A stretch of 64,000 bases of DNA from Streptomyces lydicus (GTDB taxonomy: Bacteria; Actinomycetota; Actinomycetes; Streptomycetales; Streptomycetaceae), in assembly GCF_001729485.1 (NCBI RefSeq), contig NZ_CP017157.1:2294001-2358000 (forward strand). Direction: 5' to 3'. A model generated the notes under the pieces. That model saw only the letters and a program-made list of their open reading frames with translations, was not told the origin of the DNA and did no database searches. This document shows positions 24,367 through 34,256 of the stretch, piece by piece (positions within the stretch are counted from its first letter, which is position 1; each line of letters starts with the position of its first letter). A program made the translations under genes and the position numbers.

Positions 24367-25833
24367 GTGACGTCCCGTACTCCGCGCGACTCCCGGCTCC
24401 GACTCGTCCCTCGTCAACCGATTGCGGCCGCCCGCCGGGCGGTGACCACCCGGGCCAAGCGGCCGGCGCCCCGCCCGCCCGAGGGCACCCCGCCGCCCGC
24501 GGAACTGGCCCGACAGGCCCGCGCCGTGCTGGCCGGCGCGGCCCGGCTCGCCCGCTGGGCCGAGGGCGCCGGCGGCTCCGGCGGCGCGCTGCGCGCCGGC
24601 CCGGACGGCGCGCTGCCGACACCCGCCGCGGAACGCGCCGCCCAGGACCTGGGGTTGACACCGCGGCAGGTCCGCACCGACTGGGACCGGGCCCGGCTCG
24701 CCGGACTCGTCGAGCTGCACGGCGGCCTCGCCCGCCCCGGCTGGCGGCTGCGCGCCTGGGACCGCGACGACACCGCCGTGCTGCGCGGCTGGGTCGCGCT
24801 GTTCGACGCCTGGTCGCTGGCCCGCCCCGCGCCGCCCGGCGCCGGGCCCGCCATCGTCGCGGAGGTCGTCGAGGCACTGCCGCAACTGCTCTCCCTGCTG
24901 CACCTGTCGGCCGGCCCGGTCCGGCTGCCGGCGCTGCTGGACATGCTCGACCAGCGCGTCACCGAACTGCGCACGGAACGCTGCGAGGTGCCCTACGGGC
25001 AGGACCCGGCGCCCGGCTCCGGCGGCGACGCCGCGGGCCGGACCGCGCAGCCGGCCGACGACGCCGCGGGGGCGTCGCTGGCCGAGCTGCTGGGCTGGGC
25101 GCTGGACGCACTGTGCACCGTCGGCGCGCTGATGCCGCCGAAGGACGCGCCGGACGGCTGCTACGACGGCGCCCACGACGCCCTGGAGGCGCAGCTGACG
25201 CCGCTCGGCAACTGGTCGGTGTGGGTCAAGCTGGAGCAGATCTGCGTCGCCGCCCAGAGCCCGGCCGGCAACATCGAACAGTCCGCCGAGGCGATGCTGC
25301 GCGGCTGCGCCCGGCTCACCCCGGGACCGGCCCGCGCGGAGTACCGCGCCTGGCTCGCCGCCCGGTCCGTCGGCGCGGCCGTCGAGGAACTGCTGGTCGC
25401 GGCCCGCGGCGAGGACGCGCTGCTGCGCGGGCTGGCCTTCGAGGCGCTGCGCGCGGTCGGCGCACCGGCCGAGTCGGCCGTACGCGCCGCCGCCGACGAA
25501 CCGGCCCTGCGCCCGTACGCCCTGCTGTGGCTCTTCGAGCACGAGGGCGGCGACCCGGAGACCGCGCCGGACGTGCTCACCCGCGAGGAGTCGACCTGGC
25601 TGTGGGTGGACACCGCGGCGGCCGTCGCCGACCACGGGGAGACCCAGCTGCTGGTGCGTCACCTCGACTCGGCGGTCCAGGGCTCGGTGCCGCGCCTGCT
25701 GGAGGAGGTGCGTGCCGTCGGGCACCCGCGCACCGTGCAGGTGCTGGTGGCGCTGGCCGCGGCGCACCCCGATCCGGCGCTGGCCAAGGCCGTGCGCCGC
25801 GCGGCCTTCCAGGTCCATACGGGCGGCGTCTGA
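24367..25833 (+). CDS. conserved actinobacterial protein of unknown function, helix-rich
   Basis: A 488-residue Ala/Leu/Arg-rich protein from the GTG at 24367; a TTG at 24331 would add 12 residues. Residues 75-130 contain PAAERAAQDLGLTPRQVRTDWDRARLAGLVELH, which looks like a winged-helix or HTH segment. The C-terminal half (about 330-480) contains HEAT-like helical repeats (LAFEALRAVGAPAESAVRAA, VEDGVPRLLEEV-like helices). There is no signal peptide or membrane span. It is conserved in this position in Streptomyces, but I do not recognise a characterised family, and no function can be given. The upstream hydrolase gene ends 162 bp before it. Confidence 0.7.
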   Translation: MTSRTPRDSRLRLVPRQPIAAARRAVTTRAKRPAPRPPEGTPPPAELARQARAVLAGAARLARWAEGAGGSGGALRAGPDGALPTPAAERAAQDLGLTPRQVRTDWDRARLAGLVELHGGLARPGWRLRAWDRDDTAVLRGWVALFDAWSLARPAPPGAGPAIVAEVVEALPQLLSLLHLSAGPVRLPALLDMLDQRVTELRTERCEVPYGQDPAPGSGGDAAGRTAQPADDAAGASLAELLGWALDALCTVGALMPPKDAPDGCYDGAHDALEAQLTPLGNWSVWVKLEQICVAAQSPAGNIEQSAEAMLRGCARLTPGPARAEYRAWLAARSVGAAVEELLVAARGEDALLRGLAFEALRAVGAPAESAVRAAADEPALRPYALLWLFEHEGGDPETAPDVLTREESTWLWVDTAAAVADHGETQLLVRHLDSAVQGSVPRLLEEVRAVGHPRTVQVLVALAAAHPDPALAKAVRRAAFQVHTGGV

Positions 25834-25868
25834 CCGCTCCGCCGGCCGGCGGCGGCCCGGGCCCCGGC

Positions 25869-26294
25869 TCAGGCTTCGGCGCCGGCCGGCGCGTAGGTGC
25901 CGAAGCTCCAGACGTTTCCCTCGGCGTCCCGCGCCATGTAGTCGCGGGAACCGTAGGGCTCGTCGGTGGGCGGCATGAGGATCTCCACGCCGGCCCGCTC
26001 GGCCCGCCGGTAGTGCGCGTCGGTGTCCTCGACCCGGACGTAGACACCCACCGGCCCGGCGTCCTCCATCGCCTCGGCGAAGACACCGCCGCGCCCCTTC
26101 GAGCCGAGCATCACCGTGCCGTTGCCGTAGGAGAGTTCGGCGTGCAGCACCGTGCCGTCCTCGCTCTCGTACGTGGCGCCGACGTGGAAGCCGAACGCCT
26201 TCGTCAGCTGCCGGATGGCGGCGTGTGCGTCCGCGTAGAGCACCGTCGGATACATCGTGGGGGTGCCCGTCCTCGCGCCTGTCATCGTGCTCAC
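25869..26294 (-). CDS. VOC family protein (PhnB/glyoxalase-like)
   Basis: A 141-residue single-repeat VOC protein. It shows YPTVLYADAHAAIRQLTKAFGFH near residue 17, HAELSYGNGTVMLGS near residue 51, GVYVRVEDTDAHYRRAERAG near residue 83, and DEPYGSRDYMARDAEGNVWSF at the end. This is the common PhnB-like arrangement in which a dimer makes the metal site. The reaction is unknown; relatives include antibiotic-resistance and isomerase enzymes. It converges with the gene ending at 25833 and has a monocistronic look. Confidence 0.82.
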   Translation of the reverse strand: MSTMTGARTGTPTMYPTVLYADAHAAIRQLTKAFGFHVGATYESEDGTVLHAELSYGNGTVMLGSKGRGGVFAEAMEDAGPVGVYVRVEDTDAHYRRAERAGVEILMPPTDEPYGSRDYMARDAEGNVWSFGTYAPAGAEA

Positions 26295-26554
26295 GGTCCC
26301 TTCGTTCGCCGCGGACCAGCCCTTCTGTGTCCTGGATCACAGTGTGGCACCGGGGTCTGACAACGCCCGTCCCGCAACGGCCGGACGGCCCCGGCCCGGT
26401 CGGCCGCGCGCCGCCCGGTGGCGCGGTCCCGCCGCGGCCGAACGGGCGACCCGGCCGCGCCGCACCGCCGTGTCGCCGTCCCGCGCCCCCGCGGGTGCGG
26501 GGTCCGCCGCTACGCTCGGCGCCGATCGGCAGTCTCCCGACGAAGGGGACCCGG

Positions 26555-26809
26555 GTGCGCACACCCCCCACAGCCCCCACAGCCCCCACCCCTTCTTCTG
26601 CCCCGCCCCGCCGGCGCGCCGGGCGTCCCGGCCCCCTCGTGCTCCCGCTCGCCGCCGTCCTGCTGGCCCTGCCGCTGGCCGCCGCCCGCGCGGCCGGGCC
26701 CGACCCGCACGACGGGCGCCGTACCGTCGCGCCCGGTGCCCTCCCTGGTGGCGCGGGTCACAACGCCCCCGTCGGCCGACCGGAAAAACTCCTTGCACTG
26801 GCCCGTTAG
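26555..26809 (+). CDS. possible small secreted or membrane peptide
   Basis: An 84-residue reading frame from a GTG with an AAGGGGA site 6 nt upstream. A Thr/Pro-rich and then Arg-rich start is followed by a hydrophobic stretch (LVLPLAAVLLALPLAAARAAG) that could be a signal or anchor, and a short polar tail. Codon bias is consistent with coding, but the antisense frame is also open and no family is recognised. It ends 101 bp before the ABC-F gene. Treat as tentative. Confidence 0.35.
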   Translation: MRTPPTAPTAPTPSSAPPRRRAGRPGPLVLPLAAVLLALPLAAARAAGPDPHDGRRTVAPGALPGGAGHNAPVGRPEKLLALAR

Positions 26810-26910
26810 ACTGCCTCGTATGGCAGTTCTCCTCTGGGTTCATTAGACGGCGCAGACCGCTCTCGGACCGTCCGTCCAATCCGCCGTCTTCCTGCCCTGG
26901 AGCATTTTCC

Positions 26911-28509
<1,599 letters not shown>

Positions 28510-28561
28510 CCCCCGGCGGCGGGCCCGGCGCAGGGCCGCGGGGAGCGCCTCACGGCGGTTG

Positions 28562-28598
28562 GATCATGCCGTATGGATCATTCGGCCTACCTGTGATC
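28562..28598 (+). promoter_or_regulatory. cluster of three GATC sites upstream of gbn
   Basis: GATC occurs at 28562, 28576 and 28595, with a fourth at 28832, within the 364-bp gap between the ABC-F gene and gbn. The first two are part of a direct repeat GGATCAT spaced 14 nt apart; the third is in the opposite setting TGATCCAT. Gbn is described as a GATC-binding protein, so these may be its own binding sites. Function is inferred. The rest of the 28510-28873 gap shows no gene. Confidence 0.5.
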
Positions 28599-28873
28599 CA
28601 TCATCTGAGTGAGAACGGCTCGTACACCGGCGAGCCTTCACCGCCTCCGCTCCCGTCCGGTGCCCGGCCCGCGCCTTTTCGGTCGCATACCGCCTGACCT
28701 GCCACTTCTCGCGGAAAGTCGCGCGCGGTCGGCCCGCCCGGCGAGATTCCGGCCCGGCCGAGAGGCCGCCCGCAGACAAACGATGTCGTACTGACCTTGC
28801 GGAATGGGTGGCCAGGAAGCCGGGGAGGGGTGATCATGAGAGTCCAGAGCGCACTTCCCACGAGGAGGCACGG

Positions 28874-29095
28874 GTGGCCGAGACTCTGAAGAAGGGCAGC
28901 CGGGTGACCGGCGCCGCGCGCGAGAAGCTCGCGGCAGACCTGAAGAAGAAGTACGACTCCGGAGCGAGCATCCGGGCGCTGGCCGAGGAAACCGGCCGCT
29001 CCTATGGATTCGTGCACCGGATGCTCAGCGAATCCGGTGTGGTCCTGCGCGGTCGCGGCGGAGCCACAAGGGGCAAGAAGGCCGCCTCGGCCTGA
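28874..29095 (+). CDS. gbn: GATC-binding nucleoid-associated protein Gbn (SCO1839-like)
   Basis: A 73-residue basic protein from the GTG at 28874, which follows a strong GAGGAGG site. It is mostly one helix-turn-helix: DLKKKYDSGASIRALAEETG followed by RSYGFVHRMLSESGVVLRGRG, with a Lys/Arg-rich tail. It matches the small Streptomyces HTH protein SCO1839, described as a nucleoid-associated protein that recognises GATC and affects development and antibiotic production. No partner domain is present. The gene is monocistronic, with a long upstream region that itself contains clustered GATC sites. An in-frame upstream ATG (28808) lacks a better ribosome site and is rejected. Confidence 0.88.
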   Translation: MAETLKKGSRVTGAAREKLAADLKKKYDSGASIRALAEETGRSYGFVHRMLSESGVVLRGRGGATRGKKAASA

Positions 29096-29209
29096 CGGCC
29101 GCGACTCCGGGCAGCAGCGGTCTCCCCCCGGTCGGCCGAGCAGTCGGCCGGGAGGTTACCGTTCAGTCACTTACGCACGCAGGTGCGGCTGGCTGACTCG
29201 GAGGCGCTC

Positions 29210-29989
29210 ATGACTCTGCTCGACAAGGACGGCGTGCGGCTCACCGTGGACGGTGACGTCGCGACGGTGACCCTCGCCAACGCGGCCAAGCGCAACGCGC
29301 AGTCGCCCGCCATGTGGCGGGCGCTGGCCGAGGCCGGTTCGCTGCTGCCGGGCAACGTCCGGGTGGCGGTGTTGCGCGGGGAGGGCAAGTCCTTCTCGGC
29401 GGGCCTCGACCGGCAGGCGTTCACGCCCGAAGGCTTCGACGGCGAGCCGTCGTTCATCGATCTGGCACGTGGCAGCGACAGCGCACTGGACGCCACGATC
29501 GCCGAGTACCAGGAGGCGTTCACCTGGTGGCGGCGCAACGACCTGGTGACGATCGCCGCCGTGCAGGGGCACGCCATCGGCGCGGGCTTCCAGCTCGCGC
29601 TCGCCTGCGACCTGCGCGTGGTCGCCGAGGACGTGCAGTTCGCCATGCGCGAGACCAGCCTGGGACTGGTACCGGACCTGACCGGCACCCACCCCCTGGT
29701 CGCGCTGGTGGGCTACGCCCGCGCCCTGGAGATCTGCGCCACCGGGCGCTTCGTGCACGCCGAGGAGGCCGCGCGGACCGGCCTGGCCAACCTCGTGGTG
29801 CCCGGGGACGACCTCGACGCCGCGGTGGCCGATCTGGCCGCCGCGCTCCTCGCCGCGCCGCGGGACGCCGTCATCGAGACCAAGGCGCTGCTGGCCGGTG
29901 CGGCGGGTCGTGACTACGAGCAGCAGCGCGTCGCCGAACGCGCCGCGCAGGCCCGCCGGCTGCGCGATCTGGCGGGTGTGGGGGAGTAG
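29210..29989 (+). CDS. enoyl-CoA hydratase/isomerase family protein
   Basis: A 259-residue crotonase-fold protein. VRVAVLRGEGKSFSAGLDRQ near residue 50 is the first oxyanion-hole region. VTIAAVQGHAIGAGFQLALACDLRVVAEDVQF near residue 118 is the second, including the conserved GHAIGAG loop. FAMRETSLGLVPDLTGTHPL near residue 150 has Glu at the usual catalytic place. The ATG at 29210 follows CGGAGG; a GTG 27 bp upstream is less likely. Probable role in fatty acid or acyl-CoA metabolism; exact substrate unknown. It is a single gene downstream of gbn on the same strand. Confidence 0.88.
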   Translation: MTLLDKDGVRLTVDGDVATVTLANAAKRNAQSPAMWRALAEAGSLLPGNVRVAVLRGEGKSFSAGLDRQAFTPEGFDGEPSFIDLARGSDSALDATIAEYQEAFTWWRRNDLVTIAAVQGHAIGAGFQLALACDLRVVAEDVQFAMRETSLGLVPDLTGTHPLVALVGYARALEICATGRFVHAEEAARTGLANLVVPGDDLDAAVADLAAALLAAPRDAVIETKALLAGAAGRDYEQQRVAERAAQARRLRDLAGVGE

Positions 29990-30054
29990 CGGCTCCGGCG
30001 TCCCCGGGGAGCCGTACCGCTCCCCGGGACGCCGCCTTCCGCCTTCCGCCCGCC

Positions 30055-30813
30055 TCACTGCCGTTCGACGGCCGTGACCAGCACCGCGACCGTCGACGGC
30101 CGGGGCGGCGCGGCGGCCACCGCCTCCCGGACGGCGTGCGCGACATCCAAGGCGCGATATCCGGCCTCGACCGCCAGCTGGATCAGCACGTGCCCGTCGG
30201 ACTGCCGCACCGGACGGGACCGGCCGCCGAGCACCGGCGCCAGACGCGCCACCCCGGACACCCCCAGCGCCACGGCGGCGATCGCGGCCGCGTCGTCCTG
30301 ACGGGCGCCGGCCGGGCCGTCCGCCGTCGGCTCGTGCGCACCGACGGCAGGGGCCGGCGGCTCCGGCGGCGCGGCACCGACCGAGGACCCCGCCGCCGTG
30401 CGCGGCCCGGCCTCGTCCGCCTCCAGCAGTTCGCTCACCCGCAGGTCCACCACCCCCACCAGCAGCCCGAGCTGCTGGATCGCGGCCTCCAGCAGCGCCG
30501 TGCGCACCTGGTCGGCGAGGACCGGCAGCGGCCGGTCGGCGACCGCGGCGAACTCCGCCTCGATCCGCAGCGGGCCCGGCGGCAGCGCGCTCGGCGGCGC
30601 CGGCACCGCGGGCTCCGCGGCCTGCCCGGGGTCGGCGAGGGACAGCCGCAGCGGGCCCAGGCGGACGCCCGCGGGCAGGCCGGCGGCCGTCCGCAGCCCC
30701 CCGACGGCGGCCCGTTCGGCGATCCAGGACCCGTCCGCGGGCCCGCCGAGCGGCAGCACCCGGCCGATCCCGAGCTGGCTGCGCACCGTCTGCGCCAACT
30801 GGTTCCCGGCCAC
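30055..30813 (-). CDS. protein with two Asp23-like segments (so-called P10-family protein)
   Basis: A 252-residue protein from the GTG at 30813. Two regions read like Asp23/Gls24 half-domains. One is near residue 85-135 (LRIEAEFAAVADRPLPVLADQVRTALLEA then VGVVDLRVSELLE). The other is at the C-terminus (HVLIQLAVEAGYRALDVAHAVREAV then VAVLVTAVERQ). They are joined by a Pro/Ala-rich linker. Streptomyces homologues are often labelled nucleopolyhedrovirus P10-like, a name with no functional meaning. It is divergent from the Asp23/AmaP operon at 31037 and probably belongs to the same envelope-stress module. Confidence 0.72.
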   Translation of the reverse strand: MAGNQLAQTVRSQLGIGRVLPLGGPADGSWIAERAAVGGLRTAAGLPAGVRLGPLRLSLADPGQAAEPAVPAPPSALPPGPLRIEAEFAAVADRPLPVLADQVRTALLEAAIQQLGLLVGVVDLRVSELLEADEAGPRTAAGSSVGAAPPEPPAPAVGAHEPTADGPAGARQDDAAAIAAVALGVSGVARLAPVLGGRSRPVRQSDGHVLIQLAVEAGYRALDVAHAVREAVAAAPPRPSTVAVLVTAVERQ

Positions 30814-31036
30814 CGCGTCACCCCTTTCCCGGCAGGTCTCCCGGCCCGTGCCGGAGCCCGTAGCCGGTCCACGTCCCAGCCTGCCGCAGACCGGCCGGTC
30901 CGGCAGGGCGCTGCGCCGGACGGCGCCGCACGGAGCACCCGGCTGCCACACCCCCGGAGCGGTACCGGGGGTGCCGACCTACTGTGAGGAGCGGAGCGGG
31001 CGGACCGCTTCTCCCCGCGGAAAGGGACGAACCACG

Positions 31037-31501
31037 ATGAGCGAGAGCCAGCAGCAGACAGCGGAGCAGCCCAGGACGCCGACGAAGCGCGGCGGAGGTG
31101 ACCCCGGGTCACGGGGGCGCACCACCATCGCCGACGGCGTCGTGGAGAAGATCGCCGGTCTGGCGGCCCGGGACGTCGTCGGAGTGCACGCCATGGGCAG
31201 CGGGCTGGCCCGCACGCTGGGCGCCGTACGGGAGCGGGTGCCCGGCGGCGGCCGTGCCGCGACCGCGACCCGCGGGGTGAAGGCCGAGGTCGGCGAGGTG
31301 CAGACCGCGGTGGATCTGGAGATCGTGGTGGACTACGGCGTCGCCATCGCCGATGTCGCGCGCTCCGTCCGGGAGAACGTCATCTCCGCCGTGGAGCGGA
31401 TGACGGGCCTGGAGGTCGTCGAGGTCAACATCGCGGTCAGCGATGTCAAGTTGCCCGACGGCGCAGACGAAGAAGAGGAAGCGGAGCCGCGGCTCCAGTA
31501 G
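31037..31501 (+). CDS. Asp23/Gls24 family envelope stress response protein
   Basis: A 154-residue protein. The diagnostic segment is RTTIADGVVEKIAGLAARDVVGVHAMGSG near residue 33, then VKAEVGEVQTAVDLEIVVDYGVAIADVARSVRENVISAVERMTGLEVVEVNIAVSDV, and an acidic tail (DEEEEAEPR). In Gram-positives Asp23 coats the inner face of the membrane, held by AmaP. ATG with an AAAGGGACG site. First gene of a tight operon (31037-33419) that ends with amaP. The start overlaps nothing upstream. Confidence 0.9.
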   Translation: MSESQQQTAEQPRTPTKRGGGDPGSRGRTTIADGVVEKIAGLAARDVVGVHAMGSGLARTLGAVRERVPGGGRAATATRGVKAEVGEVQTAVDLEIVVDYGVAIADVARSVRENVISAVERMTGLEVVEVNIAVSDVKLPDGADEEEEAEPRLQ

Positions 31502-31537
31502 GCGGTCCCGTCCGGAGCGGTAGCGAAGGAGCGCACG

Positions 31538-31735
31538 ATGAGCATGGCCGTGGTCGGCCTCTTGGCCGGTATGGCGCTGGGCTTCGCCGGATACTTCGGC
31601 GGTTTCGGGGCCTTCGTCCTGGTGGCGGCGCTGGGCGCCATCGGGTTCGTGGCCGGGCGGTTCCTCGACGGGGACCTGGAGGCCGGCGATTTCTTCCGTC
31701 CGCGCACCGGCGACCGCGAAGACCGGCGGCGGTGA
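31538..31735 (+). CDS. small membrane protein of the Asp23 operon (DUF2273-like)
   Basis: A 65-residue protein with a hydrophobic N-terminal half made of two short Gly-rich spans (VVGLLAGMALGFAGYFGGFG and FVLVAALGAIGFVAGRFLDG) and a charged C-terminal tail (DFFRPRTGDREDRRR). Small proteins of this shape sit between asp23 and amaP genes in many Gram-positives. It starts 36 bp after the asp23-like stop with a GAAGGAG site. Probably a membrane anchor or regulator of the Asp23 layer; not shown experimentally. Confidence 0.75.
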   Translation: MSMAVVGLLAGMALGFAGYFGGFGAFVLVAALGAIGFVAGRFLDGDLEAGDFFRPRTGDREDRRR

Positions 31736-31741
31736 GGCCCG

Positions 31742-32143
31742 GTGGCAGCCGTCCACCCGGCGGCCCCGCCGGCCGCTGCCGCTGACGTACCGGCGGCCGA
31801 GCGCGGCGCGACCAGCATCGCGGACCGGGTGGTGGCGAAGATCGCCGCCCGGGCCGCGCGTGAGGCGCTGCGCGAGGAGTCCCCGCAGGCCCGTACGGAC
31901 GCCCACGCGACGGTGACCGTCCACCGCCGCGACGACACCGAGCACTTCGGCGAGGCGCGGCTGCGCATCGCCGTGGAGCTGGGCTACCCCTCGGACATCG
32001 GCGCCCAGTGCCGCGCGGTGCGCCGCCGCGTCACCGAACGGGTCAAGGCACTGGCGAACATGACGGTGCCCGAGGTCGCCGTCGAGGTCGAACGGCTGCG
32101 CTCGCCGCTGCTGGAGGGCCACGGCCGGGAGAGGGTGCGATGA
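31742..32143 (+). CDS. second Asp23-like protein of the operon
   Basis: A 133-residue protein from the GTG at 31742, preceded by GGTGAGG. After an Ala/Pro-rich start it has ERGATSIADRVVAKIAARAARE near residue 20 and LRIAVELGYPSDIGAQCRAVRRRVTERVKALANMTVPEVAVEVERL near residue 75, an Asp23-type fold. It is shorter than the first Asp23 paralogue and lacks the VGVHAMG motif. The next gene starts within its stop (ATGA). It lies 6 bp after the small membrane protein. Confidence 0.78.
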   Translation: MAAVHPAAPPAAAADVPAAERGATSIADRVVAKIAARAAREALREESPQARTDAHATVTVHRRDDTEHFGEARLRIAVELGYPSDIGAQCRAVRRRVTERVKALANMTVPEVAVEVERLRSPLLEGHGRERVR

Positions 32144-32808
32144 GCGACGACGACGCACAGCGGCCGGACACCCGGCCGGTGCCCACCCTCGACAAGGAGC
32201 CCGGCGGGCCCGACGACGGAACCCGCCCCGCCACCGGGGACACACCCGGGCCGGTCGCGGACGACGGCCGGACCGGACGCTTCTGGTCCGCCCGCCGGGT
32301 GCCCGCCGCGGTGGTCGCGCTCGTGCTCCTGGGCGCCGCCGGCCTGCTGCTCTACGACGTCGCCGCGGTGCGCGCCCACCACCCCGCGATGGCCTGGCGG
32401 CGGAGCCTGGCGCGCGAACTGGCCACCCGTCACCTCGACGACCCCTGGACGCTGGGGCCCGCCGGGCTGGCCGTCGTGGTCGGCCTGTGGCTGATCGTGC
32501 TGGCCGTCACCCCCGGACTGCGCCAGGTGCTGCCGATGCGGCCGGTCGCCCCCGGCATCCGGGCCGGGCTCGACCGGAAGGCCGCGGCGCTGGTGCTGCG
32601 CGACCGCGCGATGGAGGTCGCCGGCGTCCAGTCCGTACGGATGAGCGTCAGCCGCCGCAAGGCCACCGCGCGCGCCGTCTCGCACTTCCGCGAGCTGGAC
32701 GAGGTCCGTGCCGACCTCGACGTGGCGCTCGGCGAGGGGCTGCGGCAGCTCGGTCTGGCGCACCGGTTCGGCCTGACCGTGCACGTCCGACGCCCGAAGA
32801 AGAGGTGA
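32140..32808 (+). CDS. DUF6286 family membrane protein
   Basis: A 222-residue protein. The first 55 residues are acidic and Pro-rich. Two hydrophobic spans follow, at about 62-82 (VPAAVVALVLLGAAGLLLYDV) and about 107-125 (GLAVVVGLWLIVLAVTPG), and then a soluble C-terminal part with VQSVRMSVSRRKATARAVSHFRE and a conserved GLAHRFGLTVHVRRP ending. The C-terminal part looks like the AmaP/Asp23-interacting domain. It overlaps the preceding gene by ATGA and is 5 bp from amaP. Function not established. Confidence 0.75.
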   Translation: MSDDDAQRPDTRPVPTLDKEPGGPDDGTRPATGDTPGPVADDGRTGRFWSARRVPAAVVALVLLGAAGLLLYDVAAVRAHHPAMAWRRSLARELATRHLDDPWTLGPAGLAVVVGLWLIVLAVTPGLRQVLPMRPVAPGIRAGLDRKAAALVLRDRAMEVAGVQSVRMSVSRRKATARAVSHFRELDEVRADLDVALGEGLRQLGLAHRFGLTVHVRRPKKR

Positions 32809-32813
32809 GCGCG

Positions 32814-33419
32814 ATGCCCACGGTCCGCAGAACGGTCAACCGGGTGCTGCTGGGCCTGGCCGGTGTGGTGCTGCTCGGCACCGGCGGGCTGGTGCTGTTC
32901 GGCGGCCTCCGGCTGCCCGCGAGGTGGGATCTGCGGCTGCCCGCCCACTGGCCCTGGTCCCGCCCCGGCGACGTCCTGCTCTCCGCCCACCAGCGCACCC
33001 GCTGGACGCATCAGGGCTGGTGGTGGCCGGTCGTCATCGCGGCCCTGGCCGTGTTCGTGCTGCTGATGCTGTGGTGGCTGCTGGCCCAGCTGCGCCGGCA
33101 CCGGCGGGACGAGATCCTCGTCGACAGCGGCGACGGCGAGGGCGCCCTGCTGCGCGGCCGGGCCCTGGAAGCCGTCCTGGTCGCCGAGGCCGAGGCCCTG
33201 GAGGGCGTCGACCGGGCCGGGGTCCGGCTCACCGGGCGGCGTACCGAGCCGCGGCTGCGCGCCCGGCTCGCCCTCGCCCCGCACGCCGACCCCGGGGGCG
33301 TCCTGCTGCGGCTGTCCGACGAGGCGGTGGCGCACGCCCGCCGCTCGGCCGGGCTCGACCACCTGCCGGCGGACGTGCGCCTGCGGGCGGTCAAGCACCG
33401 GGCGGAGCGGGTGAGTTAG
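32814..33419 (+). CDS. amaP: alkaline shock response membrane anchor protein AmaP
   Basis: A 201-residue protein with an N-terminal span (VLLGLAGVVLLGTGGLVLFGG) at about 10-30 and a second span (WWWPVVIAALAVFVLLMLWWLL) at about 68-90. The soluble C-terminal domain contains RGRALEAVLVAEAEALEGVDRAGVRLTG and LRARLALAPHADPGGVLLRLSDEAV. This layout is that of AmaP, which anchors Asp23 to the membrane in staphylococci. It is the last gene of the Asp23 operon. Naming follows layout and context rather than a scored match. Confidence 0.82.
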   Translation: MPTVRRTVNRVLLGLAGVVLLGTGGLVLFGGLRLPARWDLRLPAHWPWSRPGDVLLSAHQRTRWTHQGWWWPVVIAALAVFVLLMLWWLLAQLRRHRRDEILVDSGDGEGALLRGRALEAVLVAEAEALEGVDRAGVRLTGRRTEPRLRARLALAPHADPGGVLLRLSDEAVAHARRSAGLDHLPADVRLRAVKHRAERVS

Positions 33420-33496
33420 CGCCCCGGCGCCCGCCGTCCGGCGCCCGTTGTCCGGGGTGCCGTCGTCGGGCGCCCGACGTCCGGGGTCCGGGTCCG

Positions 33497-34252
33497 TCAG
33501 AAGCCGTGCCGGGCGCCGCCGTCCACCGGCACCATCACGCCGCTGACGTACGACGCGGCCGGCGACAGCAGGAACGCCGCGACCCGGCCGTACTCCTCCG
33601 GCTCGCCGTAGCGGCCCAGCGGCACCGCGGCGGAGTTGCGGGCGCGGGAGCCCTCGGGGTCGCCGGAGAGCGCGTCGAGCTGGGTCATCCGGTCGGTGGC
33701 GATCCGGCCGGGCAGCACGCCGAGGACGCGGATGCCGCGCGGGCCCAGCTCGTCCGCGAGCGACTTGGCGAAGCCGGCGAGGCCGGGGCGCAGGCCGTTG
33801 GAGATGGTCAGGCCGCCGATCGGCTCGTGCACCGAGCCGGAGAGCACGAACGCGATCACGCCGCCCTCCGCGAGTTCCGCGGCGGCCGTACGGGCCAGCC
33901 GGACCGCGCCGAGGAAGACCGACTCGAAGGCCGCGCGCCACTGTTCGTCGGTGTTCTCGAGGGCCGAGCCCGGTGGCGGGCCGCCCACGCTGATGAGCAT
34001 GCCGTCCAGGCGGCCGAAGCGCTCGCGGGCCGCCGCCACCAGGCGGTCCGGCGTCTGCGCGTCGGCGTTGTCGGCGGCCACGCCGACGGCGCGCTCGCCC
34101 AGTGCGGCGGCCGCTTTGGCCGCGCTCTCCTCGGTGCGTCCGCTGATCACGACGTTGGCGCCGTCGGCGACGAGTTCCCGGGCGGTGGCGAAGCCCAGGC
34201 CCCGGGTCGCCCCGGTGACGATGTACGTCCGGTCGGTAAGTCCCAGATCCAT
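33497..34252 (-). CDS. SDR family oxidoreductase
   Basis: A 251-residue short-chain dehydrogenase. The N-terminal cofactor motif is YIVTGATRGLGFATARELV near residue 9, with SGRTEES suggesting NADP(H). The active-site region is odd: the usual serine motif reads VLSGSVHEP, and the Tyr of the YxxxK motif appears to be replaced (LTISNGLRPGLAGFAKSLA). The catalytic tyrosine is therefore in doubt, as in some SDR subgroups. The C-terminus has GVMVPVDGGA. The ATG at 34252 lies 4 bp from the GH15 stop, so the two are probably cotranscribed. Substrate unknown. Confidence 0.85.
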   Translation of the reverse strand: MDLGLTDRTYIVTGATRGLGFATARELVADGANVVISGRTEESAAKAAAALGERAVGVAADNADAQTPDRLVAAARERFGRLDGMLISVGGPPPGSALENTDEQWRAAFESVFLGAVRLARTAAAELAEGGVIAFVLSGSVHEPIGGLTISNGLRPGLAGFAKSLADELGPRGIRVLGVLPGRIATDRMTQLDALSGDPEGSRARNSAAVPLGRYGEPEEYGRVAAFLLSPAASYVSGVMVPVDGGARHGF

Positions 34253-34256
34253 GGCC

